This document shows, one piece after another, positions 9,067-16,318 of a stretch of DNA of 64,000 nucleotides. This DNA is from Spirosoma sp. (lineage in GTDB: Bacteria > Bacteroidota > Bacteroidia > Cytophagales > Spirosomataceae). The translations under genes were made by a program, and so were the position numbers. The notes under the pieces are model-generated. The model was not told the DNA's origin. It saw only the letters and a program-made list of their open reading frames with translations, and ran no database searches. Within the stretch, counting starts at the first letter, position 1. Each line of letters starts with the position of its first letter. The stretch spans positions 248,001 to 312,000 of the forward strand of contig NZ_JAPLET010000026.1 in NCBI RefSeq assembly GCF_026391055.1, written 5' to 3'.

Positions 9067-10251
9067 TTATTTACCTTTTAGTGCATAACTCAGCGCGACC
9101 AGTACCAACAGCAAGGCTACTGAAATGAAGGCGGTAGACAGCGAAAAATGTTGAGCAATAAAACCCAGAGAAGCGGGGCCAGCAAGCATACCCGTATACC
9201 CAATGGTCGTAATAGCTGGTAAGCTAACACTGGGTGCAATACCTGGTAACCTCCCGGCTTCGCTGAAAAATATAGGAACAATATTAGCCGCCCCCAATCC
9301 CAGTAAAATAAAACCAGCTAATACGCCGACTACCCAAGGGCTTAAAACAGCAATGGTTAATCCGACGGCACCGAGCAAACTGCCAGTTACCACAACCGTT
9401 TTACCATTCAGGCGGGCCACAAGTTTATCTCCTACCAAACGCATGATCGCCATAGCGATGGAAAAGGCCGCGTAGCCTGCTCCCGCCAACTCGGAGTCGA
9501 CTCCTTTGATATCGCGCAAAAAGATAGCACTCCAGTCGAGAATAGCCCCTTCGGCCAGAAACACGACAAAGCACATAAAGCCCAGAAATAAGACCGTTCC
9601 GTTTAACCAGCCAAACTGCCGGTTACCCTCAACAGCCTTTTCAGGAGCAGAGAAGGTAGCAATGGCCTGTTTTTCTGTATCTAAAGAAAATAAATGGTTG
9701 TATTGAGTAAGCGCAATACCAATAATGAGGATAGCAATACTGACAATGGCATAAACCGGGTTCAACCCCAGCTTAATCAGAAAGCCCAATCCAAGCGAAC
9801 CAAACAGACCGCCCACACTGAACAGTCCATGTAAGGATGACATGATGGGCTTACCGTACAAATTTTGCACTTGTACGCCATGCGCATTCATGGCTACGTC
9901 AATCGCGCCAATGCTTGAACCAAAAACAAACAATGTCACTGACATGGCTGCAACAGAAGGCAGAATAAGCAGTAGCGGCAGCGAAAGAGCCATGACCAAT
10001 GCCGCCCCAGTCATAACTACCCGGCTACCAAATCGGCTCACCAGCCAACCCGAGGTAGGCATCATGAGCATGGCCCCACCCCCCAACAAAAGCAGCAACA
10101 AGCCCAGATTGGCATCATTCAACGCTAAGCGGTCTTTGGCAAAGGGAACCATCGGTGCCCAACTGGCCATACCCAGACCGCAGACCAGAAAAATCAATTG
10201 GGTGGCCACGCGTGCCTTTAACACCTGCCCCGAAGGTACTGCAACATCCAT
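9067..10251 (-). CDS. MFS transporter (YbjJ/fucose-permease-like)
   Basis: A 394-aa integral membrane protein with about twelve hydrophobic helices. The loop between helices 2 and 3 reads GWLVSRFGSRVV, matching the MFS signature GxLaDrxGrr. Two six-helix halves are joined by a polar loop around residues 190-215 (DTEKQAIATFSAPEKAVEGN). Overall layout resembles inner-membrane MFS proteins of the YbjJ type, whose substrates are mostly unknown. It is monocistronic, converges with the ATPase gene with only 15 bases between, and diverges from mnmA across 322 bases. Confidence 0.85.
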   Translation of the reverse strand: MDVAVPSGQVLKARVATQLIFLVCGLGMASWAPMVPFAKDRLALNDANLGLLLLLLGGGAMLMMPTSGWLVSRFGSRVVMTGAALVMALSLPLLLILPSVAAMSVTLFVFGSSIGAIDVAMNAHGVQVQNLYGKPIMSSLHGLFSVGGLFGSLGLGFLIKLGLNPVYAIVSIAILIIGIALTQYNHLFSLDTEKQAIATFSAPEKAVEGNRQFGWLNGTVLFLGFMCFVVFLAEGAILDWSAIFLRDIKGVDSELAGAGYAAFSIAMAIMRLVGDKLVARLNGKTVVVTGSLLGAVGLTIAVLSPWVVGVLAGFILLGLGAANIVPIFFSEAGRLPGIAPSVSLPAITTIGYTGMLAGPASLGFIAQHFSLSTAFISVALLLVLVALSYALKGK

Positions 10252-10573
10252 AACGTAACCAGACTAAACGATTTAATAGTGCCTATCAGTTTTAACTCTA
10301 GTTACCAAATCTAGTAGACTTTGGGCAAACGTACTCGATTTTCGATTCAGTCACCACAAATAAGCCCTTTATCCAACGAAGTAGCATGAGCTATCGCGGC
10401 CATTTTACGGATGTGTTGGTAAGAGGTTGTTTACACAGCAACCATCCCCAACACAATTCCCTTTTCAGAAACTAAGACCCCGTCAATTTGCGTTCGTATC
10501 TTTGTGTGTCGTTTCAAAAAGAAGTTGACAGCATCAAAACACTAAAATCGCGGGGCTTTGAACCCCGGCAGAT
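10252..10573. other. Intergenic region between MFS gene and mnmA
   Basis: This 322-base gap holds the divergent promoters of the MFS gene and mnmA. Only the -7-like box at 10497-10504 stands out. No further ORF is convincing. Confidence 0.6.
10497..10504 (+). promoter_or_regulatory. Bacteroidota-type -7 promoter box upstream of mnmA
   Basis: TATCTTTG matches the Bacteroidota TAnnTTTG -7 consensus exactly and lies 70 bases before the mnmA ATG, implying a leader of roughly 60 bases. No convincing TTTG -33 box is seen at the usual spacing. Confidence 0.5.
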
Positions 10574-11764
10574 ATGAGCAAACACGGACGAATTCTGGTC
10601 GCCATGAGTGGCGGCATCGACTCTTCGCTGGCAGCGGTCATGCTCCACGAAGAAGGCTACGAGGTCATTGGGATGACCATGAAAACCTGGGATTATGCCT
10701 CTTCGGGTGGTACAAAAAAAGAAACGGGCTGCTGTAGTTTAGACAGTATCAACGACGCCCGCAACATCGCCGTTAGCCTCGGCTTTCCCCATTACATTCT
10801 GGATATTCGGGAAGAATTTGGCGATGCGGTGATCGACCATTTTACCGGCGAATACCTCGAAGGTCGAACCCCCAACCCCTGCGTGATGTGCAACACCCAC
10901 ATTAAATGGGACGCCCTTCTGCGCCGGGCCGATCGGCTCGACTGCGAGTCCATTGCCACCGGGCACTACGCCCACATACGGGAAGAGGGTAATCGGTTTG
11001 TACTATCCAAAGGCGTGGATACCCTGAAAGACCAGTCATACGTACTGTGGGGTGTATCGCAGGAGAGTTTGAGCCGGACGAAATTACCGCTGGGCCATCT
11101 GCGTAAATCAGAGATTCGTGACATGGCGACAGAGCGTGGCTTTATGGAACTGGTCACTAAATCGGAATCGTACGAAATCTGTTTCGTACCCGACAACGAC
11201 TACCGGGGGTTCCTGAAACGGCGCATGCCGGGTTTGGAAGCCGAAGTAGCCGGGGGCAACTTTGTGATGGAAGGTACCGGCAAAGTGCTGGGTAAACACC
11301 AGGGTTATCCGTTCTATACCATCGGTCAGCGCAAAGGACTGGGCATGGCGTTCGGCCAGCCAATGTTCGTGACGGAAATACGGAAAGAAACTAATGAAGT
11401 GGTACTGGGCGTCGACAGAGACCTGTACCGCGATGGAATGATCGTGAGCAAACTGAACCTTCAAAAGTACCCCACTCTCAACGGCCCGATGGAAACGGTT
11501 ACGAAAGTACGGTACAAAGACCCCGGCACGGCGGCTACCATTTCGCAGACCGGCGATAAAATTGAGGTACTCTTTGAAGAAGGTGTTTCGGCCATTGCGC
11601 CCGGTCAGGCGGCCGTTTTCTACGAAGGCGACGACGTGATCGGTGGCGGCTGGATTATGAAAAGCTTTCGACGGTCCGACGGTCGGCAGGGCGATGAGTT
11701 CACCCGTTCGGATAGCTATAAAGAGACAGCGGCTCATCCACAACTTACCGCAAATAGCTTATAA
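10574..11764 (+). CDS. mnmA: tRNA-specific 2-thiouridylase MnmA
   Basis: MnmA transfers sulfur to uridine 34 of tRNA-Lys, -Glu and -Gln. The 396-aa protein has the PP-loop ATP motif SGGIDSS (residues 12-18). The two active cysteines are at 103 (NPCVMCN) and 203 (SYEICFVPD), at the positions of the E. coli pair, so the enzyme should be functional. The GHYAHI and GQRKGLG motifs and a C-terminal beta-barrel are present. It is preceded by an exact -7 promoter box and followed by a hairpin at 11792-11829, so it is probably monocistronic. Confidence 0.97.
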   Translation: MSKHGRILVAMSGGIDSSLAAVMLHEEGYEVIGMTMKTWDYASSGGTKKETGCCSLDSINDARNIAVSLGFPHYILDIREEFGDAVIDHFTGEYLEGRTPNPCVMCNTHIKWDALLRRADRLDCESIATGHYAHIREEGNRFVLSKGVDTLKDQSYVLWGVSQESLSRTKLPLGHLRKSEIRDMATERGFMELVTKSESYEICFVPDNDYRGFLKRRMPGLEAEVAGGNFVMEGTGKVLGKHQGYPFYTIGQRKGLGMAFGQPMFVTEIRKETNEVVLGVDRDLYRDGMIVSKLNLQKYPTLNGPMETVTKVRYKDPGTAATISQTGDKIEVLFEEGVSAIAPGQAAVFYEGDDVIGGGWIMKSFRRSDGRQGDEFTRSDSYKETAAHPQLTANSL

Positions 11765-11791
11765 TACTCTTTCGTTGAACGCGTTAGTAGG

Positions 11792-11829
11792 GCGTGTACA
11801 GAATAACTTCCGGGAAGTTCTGTACACGC
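11792..11829. terminator. Hairpin downstream of mnmA
   Basis: Arms 11792-11811 and 11813-11829 pair over 17 bases with a 3-nt bulge in the left arm (GCGTGTACAGAA / TTCTGTACACGC at the outer part). It lies 28 bases after the mnmA stop. There is no clear T-run, so termination is plausible but not certain. Confidence 0.5.
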
Positions 11830-11907
11830 TCTACGGCTTTAAACAGAATTCTCCATTAAAAATAAAAGCGTTTCTTTGTGAATAGTCTCTATCAACAAAG
11901 CCCCTCC

Positions 11908-12642
11908 ATGAAAAAAATCGCTCTACTTACCGGCTTATTGCTGACCTGTACCTTTCATCTATTTGCCCAAACGTCAGTGTCCACTGGGGTAGTATCCACA
12001 ACAACGCCCGTTGCTCCGCCCAAAGGACACCCGAACTCAAGCGGTGCGGGTTGGAAACCGCTCTTCGCCAGTGACCTGTCTGATGCGGGCTTCCCCAAGG
12101 GCGTCTGGAGTTTTGATGACGGGGGCGTTCTGACCGCTACGGCCGATGTAGCTATCTGGACAGCCGTTCCCTACGATGATTTTGTGCTGGACTTACTCTT
12201 CAAAACCGCCGACGGCACCAACAGTGGCGTGGTCGTTCATGCCAGCGACACCACCAACTGGATTCCCAACTCAGTAGAGATTCAGATTGCCGACGATTAC
12301 GCCAAAAAATGGGCCGATTCGCCAACAAACTGGCAGTGTGGTGCGTTTTTCGGCCATCAGGCGGCTATCAAGCAACAGGTAGTCAAAAAACCCGACGAGT
12401 GGAACCGATACACTATTACCTGTCAGGGCAAGATGATTTATGTAGTACTGAACAACCAGTTAGTAAACACTATCGACCTGTCGAAATTCACTTCGGCAAA
12501 GACCAATCCCGATGGTTCAGAAGTACCTTCCTGGCTTAACAAAGCTCCCTCCGAACTACCGCTTCGCGGCTACATCGGTCTCCAGGGCAAACATGCCGGT
12601 GCGCCCATCTATTTTAGAAATCTGAAGATAAAGGCGTTGTAA
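11908..12642 (+). CDS. Secreted DUF1080 (3-keto-disaccharide hydrolase-like) protein
   Basis: This 244-aa protein begins with a cleavable signal peptide (MKKIALLTGLLLTCTFHLFA, then Q). A single DUF1080 domain follows, a concanavalin-like beta-sandwich related to LamG, with the typical segments GWKPLFASDL, LDLLFKTADGTNSGVVVHA, VEIQIADDY, EWNRYTITCQG and GYIGLQGKHAGAPIYFRNLKI. Members include 3-keto-disaccharide hydrolases and carbohydrate-binding modules of Bacteroidota; the exact substrate is unknown. The upstream alternative start would put ten residues before the signal peptide and is rejected. Its stop codon lies inside a 42-bp palindrome. Confidence 0.88.
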   Translation: MKKIALLTGLLLTCTFHLFAQTSVSTGVVSTTTPVAPPKGHPNSSGAGWKPLFASDLSDAGFPKGVWSFDDGGVLTATADVAIWTAVPYDDFVLDLLFKTADGTNSGVVVHASDTTNWIPNSVEIQIADDYAKKWADSPTNWQCGAFFGHQAAIKQQVVKKPDEWNRYTITCQGKMIYVVLNNQLVNTIDLSKFTSAKTNPDGSEVPSWLNKAPSELPLRGYIGLQGKHAGAPIYFRNLKIKAL

Positions 12643-12737
12643 CGTAGCACGGACTTTAGCCCGTATAGCCGTCAGGCTGCCCAGTAACCTTTTTTAGCCT
12701 GACGGCTATACGGGCTAAAGTCCGTGCTACGTTACAA
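12637..12737. repeat. Perfect 42-bp inverted repeat overlapping a stop codon
   Basis: Arms 12637-12678 and 12696-12737 are exactly complementary, with a 17-nt loop that ends in six Ts. The left arm overlaps the TAA of the DUF1080 gene. The GC-rich arms contain TAGCACGGACTTTAGCCCGT, which resembles dispersed palindromic elements (REPIN/MITE-like) of related genomes. It may also terminate transcription. Confidence 0.85.
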
Positions 12738-12791
12738 AGTCTGTACTATGCTTTGTAGAACCTAACGGCCCCTACCGGTTGTTCTAACTTC

Positions 12792-13055
12792 ATGCAGACA
12801 GACCACGTAACCCGTCATAGCCCGGCCATTCCTGAATTACGTTTTTCTCTTAGTCTACTTTATGTCGGGCGGTTGTTGCTGGGCATGAAATCCCCTTCCA
12901 TAGCTGTTGACGAAAGTCTCGACGCGTTCGACGAGCGAATTGAAGACGTAACGGACGAGTTGGTAGCGACTGAATTACTGCACGAAGCCACTATTCTGGC
13001 AGGTGATGTTTTAGAGGAAAACGAGTCAATTCCATCTACCGACGATACTGTTTAG
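12792..13055 (+). CDS. Small acidic hypothetical protein
   Basis: An 87-aa frame whose N-terminal half is mildly hydrophobic (LRFSLSLLYVGRLLLGM) and whose C-terminal half is strongly acidic (DESLDAFDERIEDVTDELV). I do not recognise a family. It stands alone between the 42-bp palindrome and the HAD gene, in the same direction as both neighbours. The skewed composition argues for a real gene, but start and function are uncertain. Confidence 0.45.
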   Translation: MQTDHVTRHSPAIPELRFSLSLLYVGRLLLGMKSPSIAVDESLDAFDERIEDVTDELVATELLHEATILAGDVLEENESIPSTDDTV

Positions 13056-13146
13056 GCTGCAATCTGCTTTCTTTGTAGGGCTGTTGCAGCTTTTTTAATA
13101 AACCAGACGCAAAGGCCGGGCCGCCGGTGCGGATGCGTCTCTACAC

Positions 13147-13824
13147 ATGCCCGAAACGACTCCTCCAGTTTTAGCCGCTCTGTTTGATATGGACGGCGTT
13201 TTGATCGACAATACGGATTTTCATATTAATGCCTGGTTGCAATTCGCCCAGAAACACGACCGACCACTTACCCGAGAACAGTACGTTGACAACATAAATG
13301 GACGGGTGTCGGCCGATGCAATGGCGTATGTTTTTCAACGCCCCATTACGCCCGGCGAACTGATTGTACTTACGGAAGAAAAAGAGTCGATTTACCGCGA
13401 CTTATACCGTCCGCACCTTCAGCCTGCTCCGGGACTGCTGCCTTTTTTAAGGGATTTACAAAGCGAGGGATTTAAGCTGGCCGTTGGTACGTCGGCCCCA
13501 CAAAGTAATGTGACTTTCACCCTGGATGGCCTTCCATTACGACCCTATTTCGACGCTGTTGTCGATGCCAGCATGATTCAACACGGCAAGCCCGACCCCG
13601 AAATCTACCTCACTGCTGCCGATCGCGTTGGTGCCATACCTTCGCATAGTGTTGTCTTTGAAGATGCCTTTGCGGGTATTGAAGCGGGACTTCGGGCGGG
13701 TATGAACGTGATCGCTATCGCCACCACCCACACCCGCGACGAACTGGCCGATACAGGTGCTTCGCTGGTTGTTGATGACTTTACGGAATTAACCGTCGAC
13801 GCTGTTCGAGCGTTGATTTCGTAA
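13147..13824 (+). CDS. HAD family hydrolase (beta-phosphoglucomutase-like)
   Basis: A 225-aa haloacid-dehalogenase phosphatase. Motif I is FDMDGVLID (nucleophile Asp14 and acid/base Asp16). An alpha-helical cap occupies about residues 25-85. Motif II is VGTSAP, motif III HGKPDPEIY with the Lys, and motif IV FEDAFAGIEAG. The cap and motifs fit the beta-phosphoglucomutase/phosphatase subgroup, which acts on sugar phosphates in the cytoplasm. Substrate cannot be read from the sequence. Single gene followed by agmatine deiminase in the same direction. Confidence 0.9.
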   Translation: MPETTPPVLAALFDMDGVLIDNTDFHINAWLQFAQKHDRPLTREQYVDNINGRVSADAMAYVFQRPITPGELIVLTEEKESIYRDLYRPHLQPAPGLLPFLRDLQSEGFKLAVGTSAPQSNVTFTLDGLPLRPYFDAVVDASMIQHGKPDPEIYLTAADRVGAIPSHSVVFEDAFAGIEAGLRAGMNVIAIATTHTRDELADTGASLVVDDFTELTVDAVRALIS

Positions 13825-13943
13825 CAGGATTTAGCTACAAGTCGTACTTTTAGACTGGAGAATCAATTATATAAAACCGATTGGTCCGATTTTCTTAATA
13901 TATCACTGCGCAGGCGGCCCCGTCTGCATTCATCTTTTTGTAC

Positions 13944-15005
13944 ATGTCGCGCATTCCTGCCCGTGAGGGCTTTTTCTTTCCCGCCGAATGGCATCCTCAT
14001 GTTGCCACCTGGCTTAGCTGGCCCCATACCGAAGCTTCCTGGACCAAAGAGCGGCAGGAGCTGATGTTCCCCGCCTATATCGATTTTATCAAAGCCATTG
14101 CCGAAAGTGAGCAGGTGTGCATCAACGCCCACAATGATATTGTCATACAGGCAGCCAAACTACGCCTGCTGGCGGCCGGTGCCGATATGAGCCGTATCAC
14201 GCTCCTACCCCACCCCACCAACGATTCCTGGTGTCGCGACCACGGCCCGGCCTTCCTGATCAATCCAGAGAAGAACGAGCGGATGATCGTCAACTGGGGC
14301 TATAATGCCTGGGGGGGCAAGTACCCTCCCTACGACCGCGACGATCTGATTCCGGTAGAGATTGCCCACTACCGGGGATTGGAGTATGTTACACCCGGTA
14401 TTGTTATGGAAGGAGGATCGGTGGAATTTAATGGCGCGGGCACGGTATTGACCAGCCGGGCCTGTTTGTTAAACCAGAACCGTAACGCCCACCTGACACA
14501 GCAAAAGATCGAGCAATACCTATGCGATTATTACGGCGTACAGCAGGTACTTTGGGTAGAGGAAGGCATCGTTGGCGACGATACCGATGGGCACATTGAT
14601 GATACGGTTCGGTTTGTGAACGAAGACACAGTCGTTGCTGCTTATGAGCCAAATAAAAACGATGCGAATTACCCATTCCTGCAGGAAATCCACCATGAGC
14701 TGAAGCAGATGCGCTTACTGAACGGCAAGCAGTTGAACATCGTCGAGCTACCCATGCCCGACCCGGTTGAGAGCGATGGGATGCGGCTTCCGGCCTCCTA
14801 CGCCAATTTCCTGATCACGAACGGAGCCGTCATCGTACCTACGTTCCGGTGCAACAAGGATCAGCAAGCGCTGGACATTATCGGCACATGTTTCCCAGAC
14901 CGTAAAATTATTGGTATTGACTCAACAGACATCGTTTGGGGCCTCGGGAGTTTCCACTGCCTAAGCCAGCAGGAACCTCTGACCGGGATTTCTACTGGAT
15001 TTTAA
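13944..15005 (+). CDS. aguA: Agmatine deiminase (agmatine iminohydrolase)
   Basis: Converts agmatine to N-carbamoylputrescine and ammonia, a step of polyamine synthesis from arginine. The 353-aa protein belongs to the porphyromonas-type peptidylarginine deiminase superfamily. Visible signatures are FPAEWHPHVATWLSWPH at the N-terminus, NDSWCRDHGPAF, EGGSVEFNGAGTVLTS, GHIDDTVRF with catalytic His and Asp, and the C-terminal GLGSFHCLSQQ with the nucleophilic Cys at about 339. The ATG at 13944 is preferred to a TTG two codons upstream. Partner genes for N-carbamoylputrescine hydrolysis are not in the window. Confidence 0.92.
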   Translation: MSRIPAREGFFFPAEWHPHVATWLSWPHTEASWTKERQELMFPAYIDFIKAIAESEQVCINAHNDIVIQAAKLRLLAAGADMSRITLLPHPTNDSWCRDHGPAFLINPEKNERMIVNWGYNAWGGKYPPYDRDDLIPVEIAHYRGLEYVTPGIVMEGGSVEFNGAGTVLTSRACLLNQNRNAHLTQQKIEQYLCDYYGVQQVLWVEEGIVGDDTDGHIDDTVRFVNEDTVVAAYEPNKNDANYPFLQEIHHELKQMRLLNGKQLNIVELPMPDPVESDGMRLPASYANFLITNGAVIVPTFRCNKDQQALDIIGTCFPDRKIIGIDSTDIVWGLGSFHCLSQQEPLTGISTGF

Positions 15006-15154
15006 GAATTAAGCAACACTTCTACCGAAAAAGCTTAAGCTATCCAAGCACACTTCCAAGGTACAGATAGTCTCATTTCCTTTAAACGTTTTTTGCCGTA
15101 ATCTTGAAAATCGTTTAAATCTTGTAAAAATTCCGGTCAAGAATCACGTTTCAG

Positions 15155-15493
15155 ATGTACAAAAACAAAACCTTCCGCTCCGTAACCAATACCGACAATG
15201 GCGAAGTAAGCAGCGAAACGCTTTTCCATTATCAACAGCAGGATAAACTTGTCTGGGCCGAGTATGCCGGCGGAAGCATTGTAAAAGGTTTTTTGATTGC
15301 GGTTGTTCTACCAGACAACAGCCTTGATATGCGCTACGAGCATATCAACACACAGGGTGAGTTAATGACGGGTCGGTGTTTGTCGACTCCCGAAATCCTG
15401 CCCGACGGCCGGATTCGTCTGCACGAGCAGTGGCAATGGACCAGTGGCGATCAATCTTCGGGTGAGTCTGTTATTGAGGAAGTTTCTGCCTGA
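15155..15493 (+). CDS. Conserved small beta-rich protein (often labelled N-acetylglutamate synthase)
   Basis: This 112-aa protein alternates short strands: FRSVTNTDNGEVSSETLFHY, LVWAEYAGGSIVKGFLI, LDMRYEHINTQGELMTG, RIRLHEQWQWTSGDQSSG. I recognise the pattern as a conserved Bacteroidota and Firmicutes family that databases commonly call N-acetylglutamate synthase; the sequence has no acetyltransferase motif, so that name is probably wrong. A small lipocalin- or avidin-like barrel is my inference. It is followed 31 bases later by a lipoprotein gene in the same direction. Confidence 0.75.
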   Translation: MYKNKTFRSVTNTDNGEVSSETLFHYQQQDKLVWAEYAGGSIVKGFLIAVVLPDNSLDMRYEHINTQGELMTGRCLSTPEILPDGRIRLHEQWQWTSGDQSSGESVIEEVSA

Positions 15494-15524
15494 CCTGTAC
15501 GGGTTTCTATCTAAAAAAAGAATC

Positions 15525-16226
15525 ATGAGAATCATTGTAACCCTTTTCATCCTGATTCAGACAACTGGCTGCGTGCGTCAGTCAGCGCTCACGGCGGAGT
15601 TAAGTCCCCGATCGATTAAAGCCGTGAATCTAGAAGAGACGATAACGCGCCGGGATGAGCTCATGATGGCGTATTCGCTGACCAGCTACGACGCAGCCAA
15701 CAAAGCAGTAGCCGTTGTGAACGGTGGCTGGGGCGTAGAAACTATCCAGAAAGACCAGCAACTAGACTTGCAGGCGGCACCTTCGGGCGAGCATAACCCG
15801 GCAAAGCCGATTCATCTGCCACTCCCTCGAAACGGTCGGATCGTGGCTTCACTGGTGCTGATAGAGGTGGACGATTACAGCCAGGCTCGGCAAACGATGG
15901 CAAAAATTCAAAAAATCCACAACATAATTGCCCTACCCGCGGGCTTGTTGCTCACCGCTACGGAATTGCTGACACCCTTAAAATATGTTTCTGCCGGACT
16001 GGTGGCATCGGGCGTTGGGCTTCAGTTACTGGACAAACTCGATGAAGACGATCTGCTGGGTCAAAGCAGTGTAGAACTGCGGGAAGCAGATGTTCGAAAG
16101 AAAAAACAGCAATTTATCCGGGTACCCGCCATCTTTACGGGACAGAACCTGAAGGATTCGTTCGATTACCGGCTCGACTATGACATTACCCTCAAAGCCG
16201 TGAAAATCCAGCCTGTACACCAATAA
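15525..16226 (+). CDS. Putative lipoprotein of unknown function
   Basis: A 233-aa protein with a lipoprotein signal (MRIIVTLFILIQTTGC; lipobox TTGC). The mature part includes a hydrophobic stretch of about 25 residues (LPAGLLLTATELL) that could be a membrane-associated helix, and a C-terminal beta-rich segment. I do not recognise the family. The ATG at 15525 is chosen because it places the signal peptide at the N-terminus; the open frame runs further upstream and overlaps the previous gene. It precedes the PpiC lipoprotein gene by 92 bases and may share its envelope role. Confidence 0.65.
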   Translation: MRIIVTLFILIQTTGCVRQSALTAELSPRSIKAVNLEETITRRDELMMAYSLTSYDAANKAVAVVNGGWGVETIQKDQQLDLQAAPSGEHNPAKPIHLPLPRNGRIVASLVLIEVDDYSQARQTMAKIQKIHNIIALPAGLLLTATELLTPLKYVSAGLVASGVGLQLLDKLDEDDLLGQSSVELREADVRKKKQQFIRVPAIFTGQNLKDSFDYRLDYDITLKAVKIQPVHQ

Positions 16227-16318
16227 GGTAGCCTATGCAACGTTGGGTATACATACCGAATGTTTTTTCTGCCGTATCTGTTTTACCAATACGTTTAAAA
16301 TCACCTATTAGAGACGCT

